Shown here piece after piece: positions 8,426 to 17,050 of a stretch of DNA of 64,000 nt. Under the pieces are notes generated by a model. It was given only the letters and a program-made list of their open reading frames with translations. It searched no databases and was not told where the DNA came from. The position numbers and the translations under genes are program-made. Each line of letters opens with the position of its first letter. Positions within the stretch are counted from its first letter, which is position 1. The DNA comes from CBDCGS01 sp965216915 (lineage in GTDB: Bacteria > Pseudomonadota > Alphaproteobacteria > UBA828), in contig CBDCGS010000011.1 in assembly GCA_965216915.1 (NCBI GenBank), forward strand, positions 1,054,001-1,118,000, in the 5' to 3' direction.

Positions 8426-9931
8426 TCACTGGTGCGCGGCTGGGCTCAGCTTTTGCCTGCGACGCTCGACCGACGACGGGATGCGCATCGCCTCGCGATA
8501 TTTGGCGACGGTGCGCCGTGCGATGCGCACACCAGATGCGCTGAGGATGTCGGCGATGCGGTCGTCGGAGAGGGTCTTGCGCGGCTCCTCGCCGTCGATG
8601 AGTTCTTTGATCTGATGTCGGACCGCCTCTGCGGCATGGTCATCGCCACCTTTGGTGTTGGCGAGGCCCGTGGAGAAGAAGAATTTGAGCTCGAACAGGC
8701 CGCGCGGGGTGGCCATGAACTTGTTCGTGCTCACCCGGCTCACGGTGCTCTCGTGCATCTCGATCGCTTCGGCGACGTGGCGCAGCGTAAGCGGGCGGAG
8801 ATGCTTGATGCCGTGGTTCAAGAAATCCTCCTGGAGCCGAACGAGCTCGCTTGCGACCTTGAGGATCGTGCGCGCGCGCTGATCAAGCGATCGAACCAAC
8901 CAGCTCGCATTCTGGAAGCACTCCGAGATGAAGGCCTTCTCCTCGCCGCCGCGGGCCTTGCTGCGCAGCTCCGCGTGATAGCGGGCATTGACCATCACCC
9001 GCGGCAGGGTATCGGTGTTGAGCTCGACGGTCCAACCGCCGGCCGGCGCCGGTCGAACCATGACATCGGGCACGATCGTGGGCGGCAGCTCCGTGTCGAA
9101 GGCGAGTCCCGGTTTCGGATTGAGGCTCTTGAGCTCGGCGATCAGCGCCAGGATGGTCTCGTCATCGGCGCCGCAGACGTCTCTGAGCGTCGCCAAATCG
9201 CGGGCGGCGACGGCGCCGAGGTTCTCCAAGACCTTGACGGCCAGCGTCGTCAGGCGCCCGCGGTCGGCGAGCTGCAAGGCCAGGCATTCGCCGAGCGAGC
9301 GCGCGCCGACACCGATCGGGTCGAACTGCTGGAGTTCGCCGAGCGTTGTCTCAATGCGGGAAACAGGGCAGTTCAGATCGGCGGCGATTTGGTCCAGCGA
9401 GCCGATGAGGTAGCCCGCATCATCGATCATTTCGATCAGATGGCTCCCGATCAAACGGTCCGCTGGGTCGGCGAAGGTTTCGCCGAGCTGTGACCTCAGA
9501 TGCTCGCGCAGGCCTCCGCGCGGCGCAGGGGTCTGCTCGATCCCCGAGTCATCCATGCCGAGATGGCGCGATCCGGCCGCGCCCGCCGTGCTGCCGATTT
9601 GACCGCCAGCCTCGGATTCGCCGCGCCAATAGTCCTCGGCGCTGAGATCGATGTCGGCGAGCGCAGCGCCGTCGGGCATGTCCTCGGCATCGCGTAGCGC
9701 CTGGTCGGACGCGACGGGCTCGCCCTCGCTCGCAGAACCGGGCGACTCGTCGTCGACGACGAGTCCCGCCTCGTCCGCCTGCTCGAGCAGGGGATTGCGC
9801 TCCAACTCCGTCGCAAGAAAGCTATTCAGCTCGAGGTTGCTCAGCTGCAGCAGCTTGACCGACTGCTGCAGCTGGGGAGTCATCACCAGCGTCTGGCTCT
9901 GCCGAATATCGAGCCGTTGCGAGATCGCCAT
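8426..9931 (-). CDS. rpoN: RNA polymerase sigma-54 factor
   Basis: Sigma-54, which directs RNA polymerase to -24/-12 promoters with AAA+ enhancer-binding activators. The 501-residue protein has the Gln-rich region I (LRQSQ-like start, TPQLQQSVKLLQLSN), an acidic region II around residues 50-110, the core-binding and HTH regions, and the RpoN box ARRTVAKYRE near residue 478. It is downstream of lptB by 15 bp, so it is probably transcribed with the lpt genes. hpf and ptsN follow. Confidence 0.98.
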   Translation of the reverse strand: MAISQRLDIRQSQTLVMTPQLQQSVKLLQLSNLELNSFLATELERNPLLEQADEAGLVVDDESPGSASEGEPVASDQALRDAEDMPDGAALADIDLSAEDYWRGESEAGGQIGSTAGAAGSRHLGMDDSGIEQTPAPRGGLREHLRSQLGETFADPADRLIGSHLIEMIDDAGYLIGSLDQIAADLNCPVSRIETTLGELQQFDPIGVGARSLGECLALQLADRGRLTTLAVKVLENLGAVAARDLATLRDVCGADDETILALIAELKSLNPKPGLAFDTELPPTIVPDVMVRPAPAGGWTVELNTDTLPRVMVNARYHAELRSKARGGEEKAFISECFQNASWLVRSLDQRARTILKVASELVRLQEDFLNHGIKHLRPLTLRHVAEAIEMHESTVSRVSTNKFMATPRGLFELKFFFSTGLANTKGGDDHAAEAVRHQIKELIDGEEPRKTLSDDRIADILSASGVRIARRTVAKYREAMRIPSSVERRRQKLSPAAHQ

Positions 9932-9946
9932 GACGCTGAGCGCGGG

Positions 9947-10753
9947 CTAGAGGCGGAACCGCTCGCCGAGATAAACCCGCCGGACTTCTTCGTGCGCCAC
10001 GATGTCGGAGGGCCGCCCCTCCATCAAAATGGCGCCTTCGTGCATGATGTATGCACGGTCCACGATATCGAGGGTCTCTCGGACATTGTGGTCGGTCACG
10101 AGAACCCCGATCCCACGATCCTTTAGGTGGGCGACCAAGTCGCGGATCTCGGCCACCGCGATAGGATCGATTCCGGCGAGCGGCTCGTCGAGCAGCATAA
10201 AGCTTGGCTTGGATGCGAGTGCGCGTGCGATCTCGACACGGCGCCGCTCACCGCCCGAAAGCGCGAGCGAGGGCGTGCGCCGCAAATGGGTGATCGAGAA
10301 TTCGGCAAGCAGCTCGTCCAGGAAGAGCTCCCGCTTCTCCCGAATCGGCTCGCTAACCTCGAGCACCGCCCGGATGTTGTTCTCGACCGTGAGGCCACGA
10401 AAGATCGACGCCTCTTGCGGCAGGTATCCCATGCCAAGACGGGCGCGCCGATACATCGGGAGGCCCGTGATGTCGTGATCGTCGAGGAGAACCTTGCCAC
10501 CGTCGACCGCGATCAGCCCGGTCATGAGATAGAAGCAGGTGGTCTTGCCGGCGCCATTGGGGCCCAGCAGACCGACCGCCTCGCCACGCTGCACACTCAG
10601 GGAGACCCCGCGAAGCACCGGACGTTTGCGAAAGCTCTTGCTTAGGTGCTCGGCCCGCAAACCGCGATTGTCGGCGACAAGCTGAGGCGCTTGCGCCTCC
10701 ACTTGCACCGGTGACCCGTCACTTCCGGTGTCGGATTGCCTAGGTCCGCCCAT
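9947..10753 (-). CDS. lptB: LPS export ABC transporter ATP-binding protein
   Basis: ATPase of the LptB2FG complex that extracts LPS from the inner membrane. The product is about 268 residues from the ATG at 10753, with a ~30-residue N-terminal extension before the ABC core. Walker A GPNGAGKTT, Q-loop, signature LSGGERRR and Walker B FMLLDEPLAGIDP are all present, followed by the LptB-type C-terminus. The longer frame back to 10816 overlaps lptA and is disfavoured. The chosen start has no clear Shine-Dalgarno but has a TATAAT 6 bases upstream, raising the possibility of a leaderless transcript. Confidence 0.95.
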   Translation of the reverse strand: MGGPRQSDTGSDGSPVQVEAQAPQLVADNRGLRAEHLSKSFRKRPVLRGVSLSVQRGEAVGLLGPNGAGKTTCFYLMTGLIAVDGGKVLLDDHDITGLPMYRRARLGMGYLPQEASIFRGLTVENNIRAVLEVSEPIREKRELFLDELLAEFSITHLRRTPSLALSGGERRRVEIARALASKPSFMLLDEPLAGIDPIAVAEIRDLVAHLKDRGIGVLVTDHNVRETLDIVDRAYIMHEGAILMEGRPSDIVAHEEVRRVYLGERFRL

Positions 10754-10759
10754 GCAGGA

Positions 10760-10765
10760 ATTATA
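10760..10765 (-). promoter_or_regulatory. consensus -10 hexamer directly before lptB
   Basis: TATAAT on the minus strand sits in the 22-bp gap between lptA and lptB, six bases before the lptB ATG. No good -35 element is found 17 bp upstream, and no Shine-Dalgarno precedes the ATG. If used, it would give a leaderless lptB-rpoN transcript independent of kdsD-lptCA. Confidence 0.3.
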
Positions 10766-10775
10766 CCGAGATTTC

Positions 10776-11339
10776 TTAATTATTCTTCTGTTGCGGGACG
10801 AACAGCCCACGCACACGATCGCCGCCCGTAGTCCCGCTGCTGATGACCTGGCTTTTTCCGCTTTCCAAATCCATTACCAGCTCGTCCCCTTGGATGACAT
10901 TGTCGCCCTGCGTCAAAACGACGTCGCCGGCCAAGTTGATCACCGCGTTGTCGACATCGTAGATGCCGCGGCTCCCCTGCGCCGTCTCGTCCGGTGATGA
11001 GACGAAGACATTGCCCTCCGCGTCGATGCGCGAGATGCCCAAATCGTCAGGATTGTCGTTGGTCTCTCGATAGTGAACGATGAGAACATCGGCGCGCAGC
11101 AGCATGTCCCCCTGGATGGCGTCCACATCGCCGCGAAAGATTGCGATCTTCTCGGTTTGCTGCACCTCCAGGGTATCGGCAGTGATCTCGATGGGTTGGC
11201 TCGAATCGTGATCCGCGCCGAGCAGATCGGTTTGTGCGCTGCCTTGAGAGGGCGCGCCAACGACGCTCGCGGCGGCGAGCGCCAGTGCCCAGAACACTGT
11301 TCTGGGGCGTCGAACCAATCTCGCGATCCTATCGCTCAT
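10776..11339 (-). CDS. lptA: LPS transport periplasmic protein LptA
   Basis: Periplasmic bridge protein that carries LPS between inner and outer membrane. The 187-residue product has a signal peptide (basic start, hydrophobic core VFWALALAAASVVG, then an Ala-rich cleavage region near residue 36). The OstA/LptA beta-jellyroll follows, with QPIEITADTLEV and repeated G-D-V motifs. The ATG at 11339 overlaps the lptC stop codon by 11 bp; the longer frame is rejected for that reason. lptB follows after 22 bp. Confidence 0.93.
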   Translation of the reverse strand: MSDRIARLVRRPRTVFWALALAAASVVGAPSQGSAQTDLLGADHDSSQPIEITADTLEVQQTEKIAIFRGDVDAIQGDMLLRADVLIVHYRETNDNPDDLGISRIDAEGNVFVSSPDETAQGSRGIYDVDNAVINLAGDVVLTQGDNVIQGDELVMDLESGKSQVISSGTTGGDRVRGLFVPQQKNN

Positions 11340-12015
11340 TGCTGGTCCCCGGGAATATGACGAGCTTGACGGTTCCCCCGAAATACAGCGTCTCACCGTT
11401 CTCGACGAGACGGAAATTGCCGGCATCGATCAGTCCGAAGGGGCCTTGGCCGGCGATCGGCTCATCGCCTTCGGCGATCCCGGCGTTGAGATCGACGTGG
11501 GCGGATTCGGTGTGGAATTCGTGGCCGGCGTCGGAGAACAGCGACACCGCGCCCCTCAAGTCCAGGAGTTGGGTGTCTTGTTCGTAGACGCCCCGGTTCG
11601 CCGTGACGGCAAGCCACTCCGCCTGGCTGTTCTCCACGAACATGTCGGCCGTGATGTCTCGCAGGTGGATGAGCTGCGAGTCCGGATCGGGCTGGACCGC
11701 CTCGGCCGCCGTGACCGTAAAGGGCTGATTGCGTTCGTCCATGCCGAGATAACGCGCGTTGATCATGCGCGGCGTGGCATCGATCGTATCGCGGTCGGTA
11801 AACTCGATCCGAAAGCCTTCTTCACGGCCCGTCATCAACGGCCAGACGACGACGAGGCTCAGCAAGACGACGGCGCTGAGCGGCATCGCGTAGCGCATGA
11901 ACCCGACGAAGCTCGAATAGCCGCGGGTACCGCGCCGCCGGATCCTGCGCGCCTCGTAGTGCCGCAAACGCCCGCGTGTTCCGTCGCCGGCGCCGGTTTC
12001 GGACCCCACCGTCAT
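11329..12015 (-). CDS. lptC: LPS export protein LptC
   Basis: Bitopic inner-membrane protein that passes LPS from LptB2FG to LptA. The 228-residue product begins with a basic cytoplasmic segment, then one transmembrane helix (YAMPLSAVVLLSLVVVWPL, about residues 40-58). The remainder is a periplasmic LptC/OstA-type beta domain with the NARYLGMDERNQPFTVTA-like strand pattern. The ATG at 12015 overlaps the kdsD stop by 4 bp (ATGA). The much longer frame reaching 12279 is antisense-like sequence inside kdsD and is rejected. Confidence 0.9.
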   Translation of the reverse strand: MTVGSETGAGDGTRGRLRHYEARRIRRRGTRGYSSFVGFMRYAMPLSAVVLLSLVVVWPLMTGREEGFRIEFTDRDTIDATPRMINARYLGMDERNQPFTVTAAEAVQPDPDSQLIHLRDITADMFVENSQAEWLAVTANRGVYEQDTQLLDLRGAVSLFSDAGHEFHTESAHVDLNAGIAEGDEPIAGQGPFGLIDAGNFRLVENGETLYFGGTVKLVIFPGTSNER

Positions 12016-12968
12016 CCAATCCCCGCCCGCAAACAGTCGTGAATGTGGAGCATGCCCACGGGCCGCCCCGCTTCGACCACAAACAAGCTCGTGATCTTGC
12101 TGTCGTTCATCAATCGTACCGCTTCGGCAGCGAGCGCCGAAGGCCGGATCGTTTTTGGGCTTGCCGTCATAACCTCCGATACCCGTCGTTCGACGATCTC
12201 GGCGCCCATATGCCGACGCAGGTCCCCGTCCGTGACGATCCCGACCAGCCTGCCATCGCTGTCGACCGCACCAATACACCCGAAGTGCTTGGCCGTCATC
12301 ACGATCAGTGCTTCCGACATGACGGTGTCGGGGTCGACCAAAGGGATCTCATCGCCGCGGTGCATCAGATCGGCGACCCGCACCAGGCGTTGACCAAGCC
12401 GGCCTCCCGGGTGGAACACGCGGAAATCGTCCGCCGTGAAGCCCTTGCGCTCGAGCAAGGCGACCGCGATCGCATCGCCGAGCGCCAGCATCATCGTCGT
12501 CGAGGTGGTCGGTGCCAGGCCGAGCGTCCCCGCCTCGGGCTCGTTCGGCAGCACGAGCGCGATGGTTGCCGCGTCCGCAAGCGTGCTCGGGGCGTGCCCA
12601 ACGATCGCGATGATGGGGATCTCGAAGCGTCGGCCATAGTGTACGAGATCGCTGAGCTCCGGCGTCTCGCCGGAATTCGACAGCATGAGAAGCGCGTCGC
12701 GATCAGTGATCATGCCCAGATCGCCATGGCTCGCCTCGGCGGGATGGACGAAGAGCGCCGGCGCGCCGGTCGACGCCAGGGTGGCCGCGATCTTGTTCGC
12801 GATATGGCCGCTCTTGCCCATGCCCGAGACGACGATCCGCCCTTCGACCGCGGCGAGGCAATCGGTCGCGCCGCCGAAGCTCGGGCCGAGCTCATCGGCA
12901 AGCCGCGACAGGGCCCGCGCCTCATGGATCAACACCCGCCGGGCCGCCCCCAGGTCGTCGTGGCTCAT
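12012..12968 (-). CDS. kdsD: arabinose-5-phosphate isomerase (KpsF/GutQ family)
   Basis: Interconverts ribulose-5-phosphate and arabinose-5-phosphate, the first committed step of Kdo synthesis for LPS. The 318-residue protein has an N-terminal SIS domain (GMGKSGHIANKIAATL, the Ser-rich LSNSGETPEL sugar-phosphate site, and a conserved HPGGRLG after the domain). A pair of CBS domains covers the C-terminal ~120 residues. It is the first gene of the 13-kb minus-strand run and lies 4 bp from lptC by overlap, tying Kdo supply to LPS export. The gene diverges from the RNase D-like gene across 125 bp. Confidence 0.96.
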   Translation of the reverse strand: MSHDDLGAARRVLIHEARALSRLADELGPSFGGATDCLAAVEGRIVVSGMGKSGHIANKIAATLASTGAPALFVHPAEASHGDLGMITDRDALLMLSNSGETPELSDLVHYGRRFEIPIIAIVGHAPSTLADAATIALVLPNEPEAGTLGLAPTTSTTMMLALGDAIAVALLERKGFTADDFRVFHPGGRLGQRLVRVADLMHRGDEIPLVDPDTVMSEALIVMTAKHFGCIGAVDSDGRLVGIVTDGDLRRHMGAEIVERRVSEVMTASPKTIRPSALAAEAVRLMNDSKITSLFVVEAGRPVGMLHIHDCLRAGIG

Positions 12969-13057
12969 CGCTCCTCCGATCTTGCGAATCGCCCGCTAGC
13001 TTGGGCGGAGCGGGCGGGAGGGTCAATCATGCCCGTGCGCTCGCTTGCGCGAACGCG

Positions 13058-13086
13058 TTGACATCGCCCTGGGAGCGCTCTACCCA
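13058..13086 (+). promoter_or_regulatory. possible promoter of the RNase D-like gene
   Basis: A perfect TTGACA (13058-13063) is followed after 17 bp by TACCCA (13081-13086), a weak -10 element. The predicted transcript would start almost at the ATG at 13094. A purine-rich AAAGGA lies directly before that ATG, so a conventional start is also possible. The -10 is poor, so confidence is low. Confidence 0.3.
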
Positions 13087-13093
13087 AAGGACC

Positions 13094-13708
13094 ATGGCGT
13101 GCCATCTTCATCAGAGCGACCTTCCCGCCGGCCTTACGTTCGGTGATGCGGTGGCCATCGACACCGAGACGATGGGGCTTCACCCGGACCGGGACCGCCT
13201 TTGCCTCGTTCAGCTCTCGCGGGGTGATGGCGATTGCCACCTCGTACAGTTTCGGGCCGGAACCGGCTATGACGCGCCCAACCTGACCCGGCTGCTCACC
13301 GACACCGATGTGTTGAAGATCTTTCACTTCGCCCGCTTCGATGTGGCCGTCTTGGAGCGCTATTTGGGGGTGACCTGTGCGCCCATCTATTGCACCAAGA
13401 TCGCCTCACGGCTCTGTCGCACCTTCACCGATCGGCATGGGCTGAAGGATCTCTGCCGCGATCTCCTCGACATCGAGATCTCCAAGCAAAAGCAAAGCTC
13501 AGATTGGGGCGCGGCCTCGCTGAGCCAGGAGCAGCTGGAATACGCCGCGGGCGACGTGCTGCACCTGCATGCGCTCAAGCGTGCGCTCGACGAGCTGCTC
13601 GCGCGCGAGGGACGAAGCGAGCTCGCGGCGGCATGCTTGGCGTTCCTACCCCACCGCGCCAAGCTCGATCTTGCTGGATGGCCTGAGGTCGATATTTTCG
13701 CCCACTAA
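13094..13708 (+). CDS. RNase D-like 3'-5' exonuclease
   Basis: A 204-residue DEDD-family exonuclease made of the catalytic domain alone, without the HRDC domains of full-length RNase D. Exo I is AIDTETMGL, Exo II IFHFARFDVAVL, and Exo III YAAGDVLHLHAL with the DEDDy-type Tyr. Its likely role is 3' trimming of structured RNA. The ATG at 13094 is preceded by AAAGGA; the frame further upstream lacks a good start. Single-domain RNase D proteins next to kdsD/lpt genes are common in alphaproteobacteria. Its TAA stop interlocks with the stop of the convergent purM. Confidence 0.9.
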   Translation: MACHLHQSDLPAGLTFGDAVAIDTETMGLHPDRDRLCLVQLSRGDGDCHLVQFRAGTGYDAPNLTRLLTDTDVLKIFHFARFDVAVLERYLGVTCAPIYCTKIASRLCRTFTDRHGLKDLCRDLLDIEISKQKQSSDWGAASLSQEQLEYAAGDVLHLHALKRALDELLAREGRSELAAACLAFLPHRAKLDLAGWPEVDIFAH

Positions 13709-14799
13709 TCGGCGGTGCTGAAGCCTGCCCCGGGGAGTCCCACAATCCCCTGGTGGGGCAGCTGCACGCCTCTGGTGGCATCGTCGGTTGCGGTCCCAAT
13801 GCGCCAGCACTGCTTGCCCTCGCCTTCGATGATGGTCATGGCGCGCGCGGCGGCTGCGGGCGCGACCACCGCACAGAACCCGATGCCCATGTTGAACACC
13901 TCGTACATCTCCGGCGTGGCAATGTCGCCGCAGCGTTGGATCAAACCAAAAATCGCTGGTGGCGCGGGAAGGGTGTCGATCGCGAAGCCAACCGGGGACG
14001 CGACGCGTGTCAGGTTGAGGAAGCCATCGCCCGTGACGTGGACCAGGGCGTGCACCTGCTCCGCAATTTCGCTATCGAGAAGCGCGAGAACCTCGCGAAC
14101 GTAGATTTCGGTCGGCTGCAGCAGTTCTTCGCCGACCGTCCGCGCGAGGCCCTCGGGGCGCGAGGCGACATCCAGCCCGCCCTGGGCGAACAGCGCGTTG
14201 CGCGCGAGGGTGAGGCCGTTGCTGTGGATCCCGCTGCTCGCGATGCCAATCACGACGTCTCCCGGAGTGACCGCAGCACCAGTGTTGATCCGGTCCAGCG
14301 CGACGTGGCCGATCGCGGTGCCGGCGAGGTCGAAGCCCAAGCCCGGCTCGGCGCCCTTGATCACGTCGGCCATCTGGGCGATCTCGCCGCCCGAGATCGA
14401 AATGCCGGCGCGCCGTGCGCCTTCTGCGAGGCCTGCGCCTAGCGCATCCAGCATGGCGGGATCCGCGCGCTCGACCGCGATGTAGTCGACCAGCGTGACA
14501 GGCCGGGCACCAAGGCAGATGAGGTCATTGACGTTCATGGCGACACAATCGATGCCGACCGTGTCGTACGTCGCCAACTGCTGTGCGATGAGGGCCTTGG
14601 TGCCAATGCCATCGGTGCAAATCGCGATGCCCTGACCGGCGACCTCGACCACGCTCGCGAAATAGCCGGCCTCGAGCTTGACCGCATCGTCCCAAGTTTG
14701 TCGGATGCGGCCGACGAGGCCCGCCAAGCCGCTCGCAGCGGCCGCGGTATCCACCCCTGCGGCCTCGTAGGTCCCTCGTGTCCCGCGCGGCGCAGCCAC
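13705..14799 (-). CDS. purM: phosphoribosylformylglycinamidine cyclo-ligase (AIR synthetase)
   Basis: Purine biosynthesis enzyme that closes the imidazole ring of FGAM using ATP to give AIR. The 364-residue protein has the N-terminal TYEAAGVD motif with a Gly/Ala-rich ATP loop, CTDGIGTKALIA, the catalytic VDCVAMNVND-like stretch, ISGGEIAQM, and GIASSGIHSNGLTLAR. The conserved C-terminal VFNMGIGFCAVV is also present. It is encoded alone here; purN, its usual partner, is not in the window. Its stop codon TAG shares the CTAA tetranucleotide with the TAA of the convergent exonuclease gene. Confidence 0.97.
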   Translation of the reverse strand: MAAPRGTRGTYEAAGVDTAAAASGLAGLVGRIRQTWDDAVKLEAGYFASVVEVAGQGIAICTDGIGTKALIAQQLATYDTVGIDCVAMNVNDLICLGARPVTLVDYIAVERADPAMLDALGAGLAEGARRAGISISGGEIAQMADVIKGAEPGLGFDLAGTAIGHVALDRINTGAAVTPGDVVIGIASSGIHSNGLTLARNALFAQGGLDVASRPEGLARTVGEELLQPTEIYVREVLALLDSEIAEQVHALVHVTGDGFLNLTRVASPVGFAIDTLPAPPAIFGLIQRCGDIATPEMYEVFNMGIGFCAVVAPAAAARAMTIIEGEGKQCWRIGTATDDATRGVQLPHQGIVGLPGAGFSTAD

Positions 14800-14944
14800 G
14801 TCGCCTCCTTCGGTTCGTCAGCGGATTATTCTACCAGAAACGCGGCGTGAACCGATGGCAAGCGCCGGGATCGCACGTTTTCACCGGTTGATGCGGACGA
14901 TGTGGCCGACTAGATTGCGATGCTTCACAAAAAGCGGGGCGGCG

Positions 14945-15946
14945 TTGCGGATCGTCACGATTTTCGGCGGCACGGGATTCCTCGGACGCCACATCATTCA
15001 ACGTCTTGCGAAGGAGAACGTCGCGATCCGTGTGGCCTCGCGCCGCCCGGAGCTCGCGGGTTTTCTCCGCCAATGCGGGCGCGTCGGCCAAATCGTCCCG
15101 ATCCAGGCCAACGGGCGCAACGAGGCGTCGATCGCGCGCGCCGTGGCGGGGTCGGACGTGGTGATCAATCTGCTCGGCATTCTTTATGAGCGCGGTCCGC
15201 AAAGCTTCGCGGAGATCCACGTCGAGGCGCCGCGGCGGATCGCGCGAGAGGCAGCAAAAACCGGCGCTACCCGGATGATCCATGTCTCGGCGCTTGGGGC
15301 GGATCCCACCTCGCCCGCGGACTACGCGCGGTCCAAAGCAGTCGGCGAGAGTGCGGTTCTCGAGGCCTTTCCCGCGGCGACGATATTTCGGCCGAGCATC
15401 GTCTTCGGTCCCGAAGACGGCTTTTTCAATCGCTTCGCCGCCCTGCTGCGCCTCGTGCCCGTGCAACCGCTCTTTTTCGAGCGCATGCCGCGGTTCGAGA
15501 TGGATGGGATTTTCCTTGAGCCCAAGTTCGAGGCCGGCATGACGCGGTATCAGCCGGTCTATGTGGGAGATGTCGCGGCTGCCGTGCAAGCCGCGCTCGC
15601 GGAGCCCGAGACCGGCGCCAAGATCTACGAGCTCGGCGGTCCGGCGGTCTACAGCTTTGCCGATCTCATGGCCTTGATCGCTGAGGTGACGCGCCGGCGT
15701 GCGCTGACCGTGCCGGTGCCTTACTTCGTGGCGGCGCTCGCATCGCGGATCCTGCAGTTCGCGCCGATCCCGCCGCTGACCCCCGATCAGGTGCGCCTGC
15801 TGAAGATCGACAATGTGCTCACGGGGGACGCACCGGGGTTGGCCGAGCTTGGCGTGACGCCGACTGCGGCGGAGTTGGTGTTGCCCACCTACCTGCATCG
15901 CTATCGGCGCGGCCGCATGGATTCGTCGCCGGCGGTGCAGGCATAG
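14945..15946 (+). CDS. complex I NDUFA9-like NAD(P)-binding protein
   Basis: A short-chain reductase-like protein of the NDUFA9 (39-kDa complex I accessory subunit) family. The Rossmann motif is TIFGGTGFLGRHI. Next come VINLLGILYERGPQSF, an IHVSALGAD segment and an atypical Y-x-x-x-K (YARSK). The C-terminal half is extended, as in this family. The start is uncertain: the TTG at 14945 puts the Rossmann strand at the N-terminus as in homologues, while ATGs at 14855, 14891 and 14900 would add an unusual basic leader. It is followed by the convergent uppP, a pairing seen in other alphaproteobacteria. Confidence 0.88.
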   Translation: MRIVTIFGGTGFLGRHIIQRLAKENVAIRVASRRPELAGFLRQCGRVGQIVPIQANGRNEASIARAVAGSDVVINLLGILYERGPQSFAEIHVEAPRRIAREAAKTGATRMIHVSALGADPTSPADYARSKAVGESAVLEAFPAATIFRPSIVFGPEDGFFNRFAALLRLVPVQPLFFERMPRFEMDGIFLEPKFEAGMTRYQPVYVGDVAAAVQAALAEPETGAKIYELGGPAVYSFADLMALIAEVTRRRALTVPVPYFVAALASRILQFAPIPPLTPDQVRLLKIDNVLTGDAPGLAELGVTPTAAELVLPTYLHRYRRGRMDSSPAVQA

Positions 15947-15961
15947 GTGGAGGCTTCGCCT

Positions 15962-16765
15962 TCAGGCGAGCGCGTATAGCCACACCAGAAGGCCGGCTCC
16001 GAGCAAGATCCGATACACCACGAAGGGCGTGAAGCTGATGCGGCGCAGCAGGGCCATGAGCCCTGCGATGGAGAGCAGCGCCGTCGCGAACGAAAGGCCC
16101 GCAGCGATGGCCGCGTCGCCGAGGACGATCGGCGTCTCCGCTTCGGCCAGATCCGCCCCGGCCACCAGCCCGGCGGCGACGATCACGGGGATGGAGAGAA
16201 GCATCGAAAAGCGGGCGGCGTCGCCCCGCTCGTAGCCAAGCGCCCGGGCGGCGGTCATCGTGATCCCCGACCGGCTGGTGCCGGGGATCAGGGCAAGCAT
16301 TTGCGCGAGACCGATGATGATCGCGTGTCCATAGCCCATGTGCTCCACCCGGCGGACGGTCATGTTGAGGCGGTCGGCGAGATAAAGCGCGACCGCGAAG
16401 AGGATCGTCGCCCAGGCGATCACCTGGGCATCGCGGAAAAGGTCCGGAGCGAGAAAGGCGACCGCGGCGCCAGCGGCGATGACGGGAATCGTCGCCACCA
16501 CGAGATGGCCCGCCAAAGCCCGGCCGGTTTTCGCGTTCTGCCGCTTGCGCCGGACCAGGCTCGCCAGGACGTGCCAGAGATCGCGCCAGAAGTAGATGAT
16601 CACGGCAAACAGCGTGCCGACATGCACCGCGACGTCGATTGCGAGGCCTTGATCCGGCCAACCCGAAATCGGATGGACGAGTGCCAGATGCCCGGACGAG
16701 CTGATCGGCAGGAACTCCGTGATGCCCTGAATCAGGGCGAGGACGGCGAGCTGGAGAAGGGGCAC
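15962..16765 (-). CDS. uppP: undecaprenyl-diphosphatase
   Basis: Integral membrane phosphatase that regenerates undecaprenyl phosphate, the lipid carrier for cell-wall and polysaccharide synthesis. The protein is 267 residues with about eight hydrophobic segments. Both signature regions are present: the Glu-rich GITEFLPISSSGHL near residue 14 and PGTSRSGITMTAA near residue 160. It converges on the NDUFA9-like gene with 15 bp between stop codons and diverges from gltD across about 285 bp. Confidence 0.97.
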   Translation of the reverse strand: MPLLQLAVLALIQGITEFLPISSSGHLALVHPISGWPDQGLAIDVAVHVGTLFAVIIYFWRDLWHVLASLVRRKRQNAKTGRALAGHLVVATIPVIAAGAAVAFLAPDLFRDAQVIAWATILFAVALYLADRLNMTVRRVEHMGYGHAIIIGLAQMLALIPGTSRSGITMTAARALGYERGDAARFSMLLSIPVIVAAGLVAGADLAEAETPIVLGDAAIAAGLSFATALLSIAGLMALLRRISFTPFVVYRILLGAGLLVWLYALA

Positions 16766-16864
16766 GGCGGAGCCATTTGCCTGATGGGGTCAGGCCGCAA
16801 CGCGGCGCGCGCTTATAACACAACGCCCTATTCCCATGAACAATGCTCGCGAGCGGAGTTGATT

Positions 16865-16879
16865 GTCTCAAATTGAGAC
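16865..16879. promoter_or_regulatory. 15-bp perfect palindrome between uppP and gltD
   Basis: GTCTCAA, a central A, then TTGAGAC form an exact dyad of 7-bp arms in an AT-richer stretch of the 285-bp divergent region. It looks like an operator for a dimeric regulator. I cannot assign the regulator; it does not match NtrC, FNR/CRP or CtrA consensus sites. Confidence 0.45.
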
Positions 16880-17050
16880 TAAATACGGGCTATTAGTCAG
16901 GTTCATCAGACATTAACCATGCAGGTGCCATTTAGGCCGGCCGAAACTGTCAACATTTCTGACGCAATCGGCGATTTGGCCTGGCATGGTCCCTGTGGGC
17001 GCGCTAGCATGGGCGCAATCGCAACACCGGGGCAGCCGGGAGGGGGAGTT

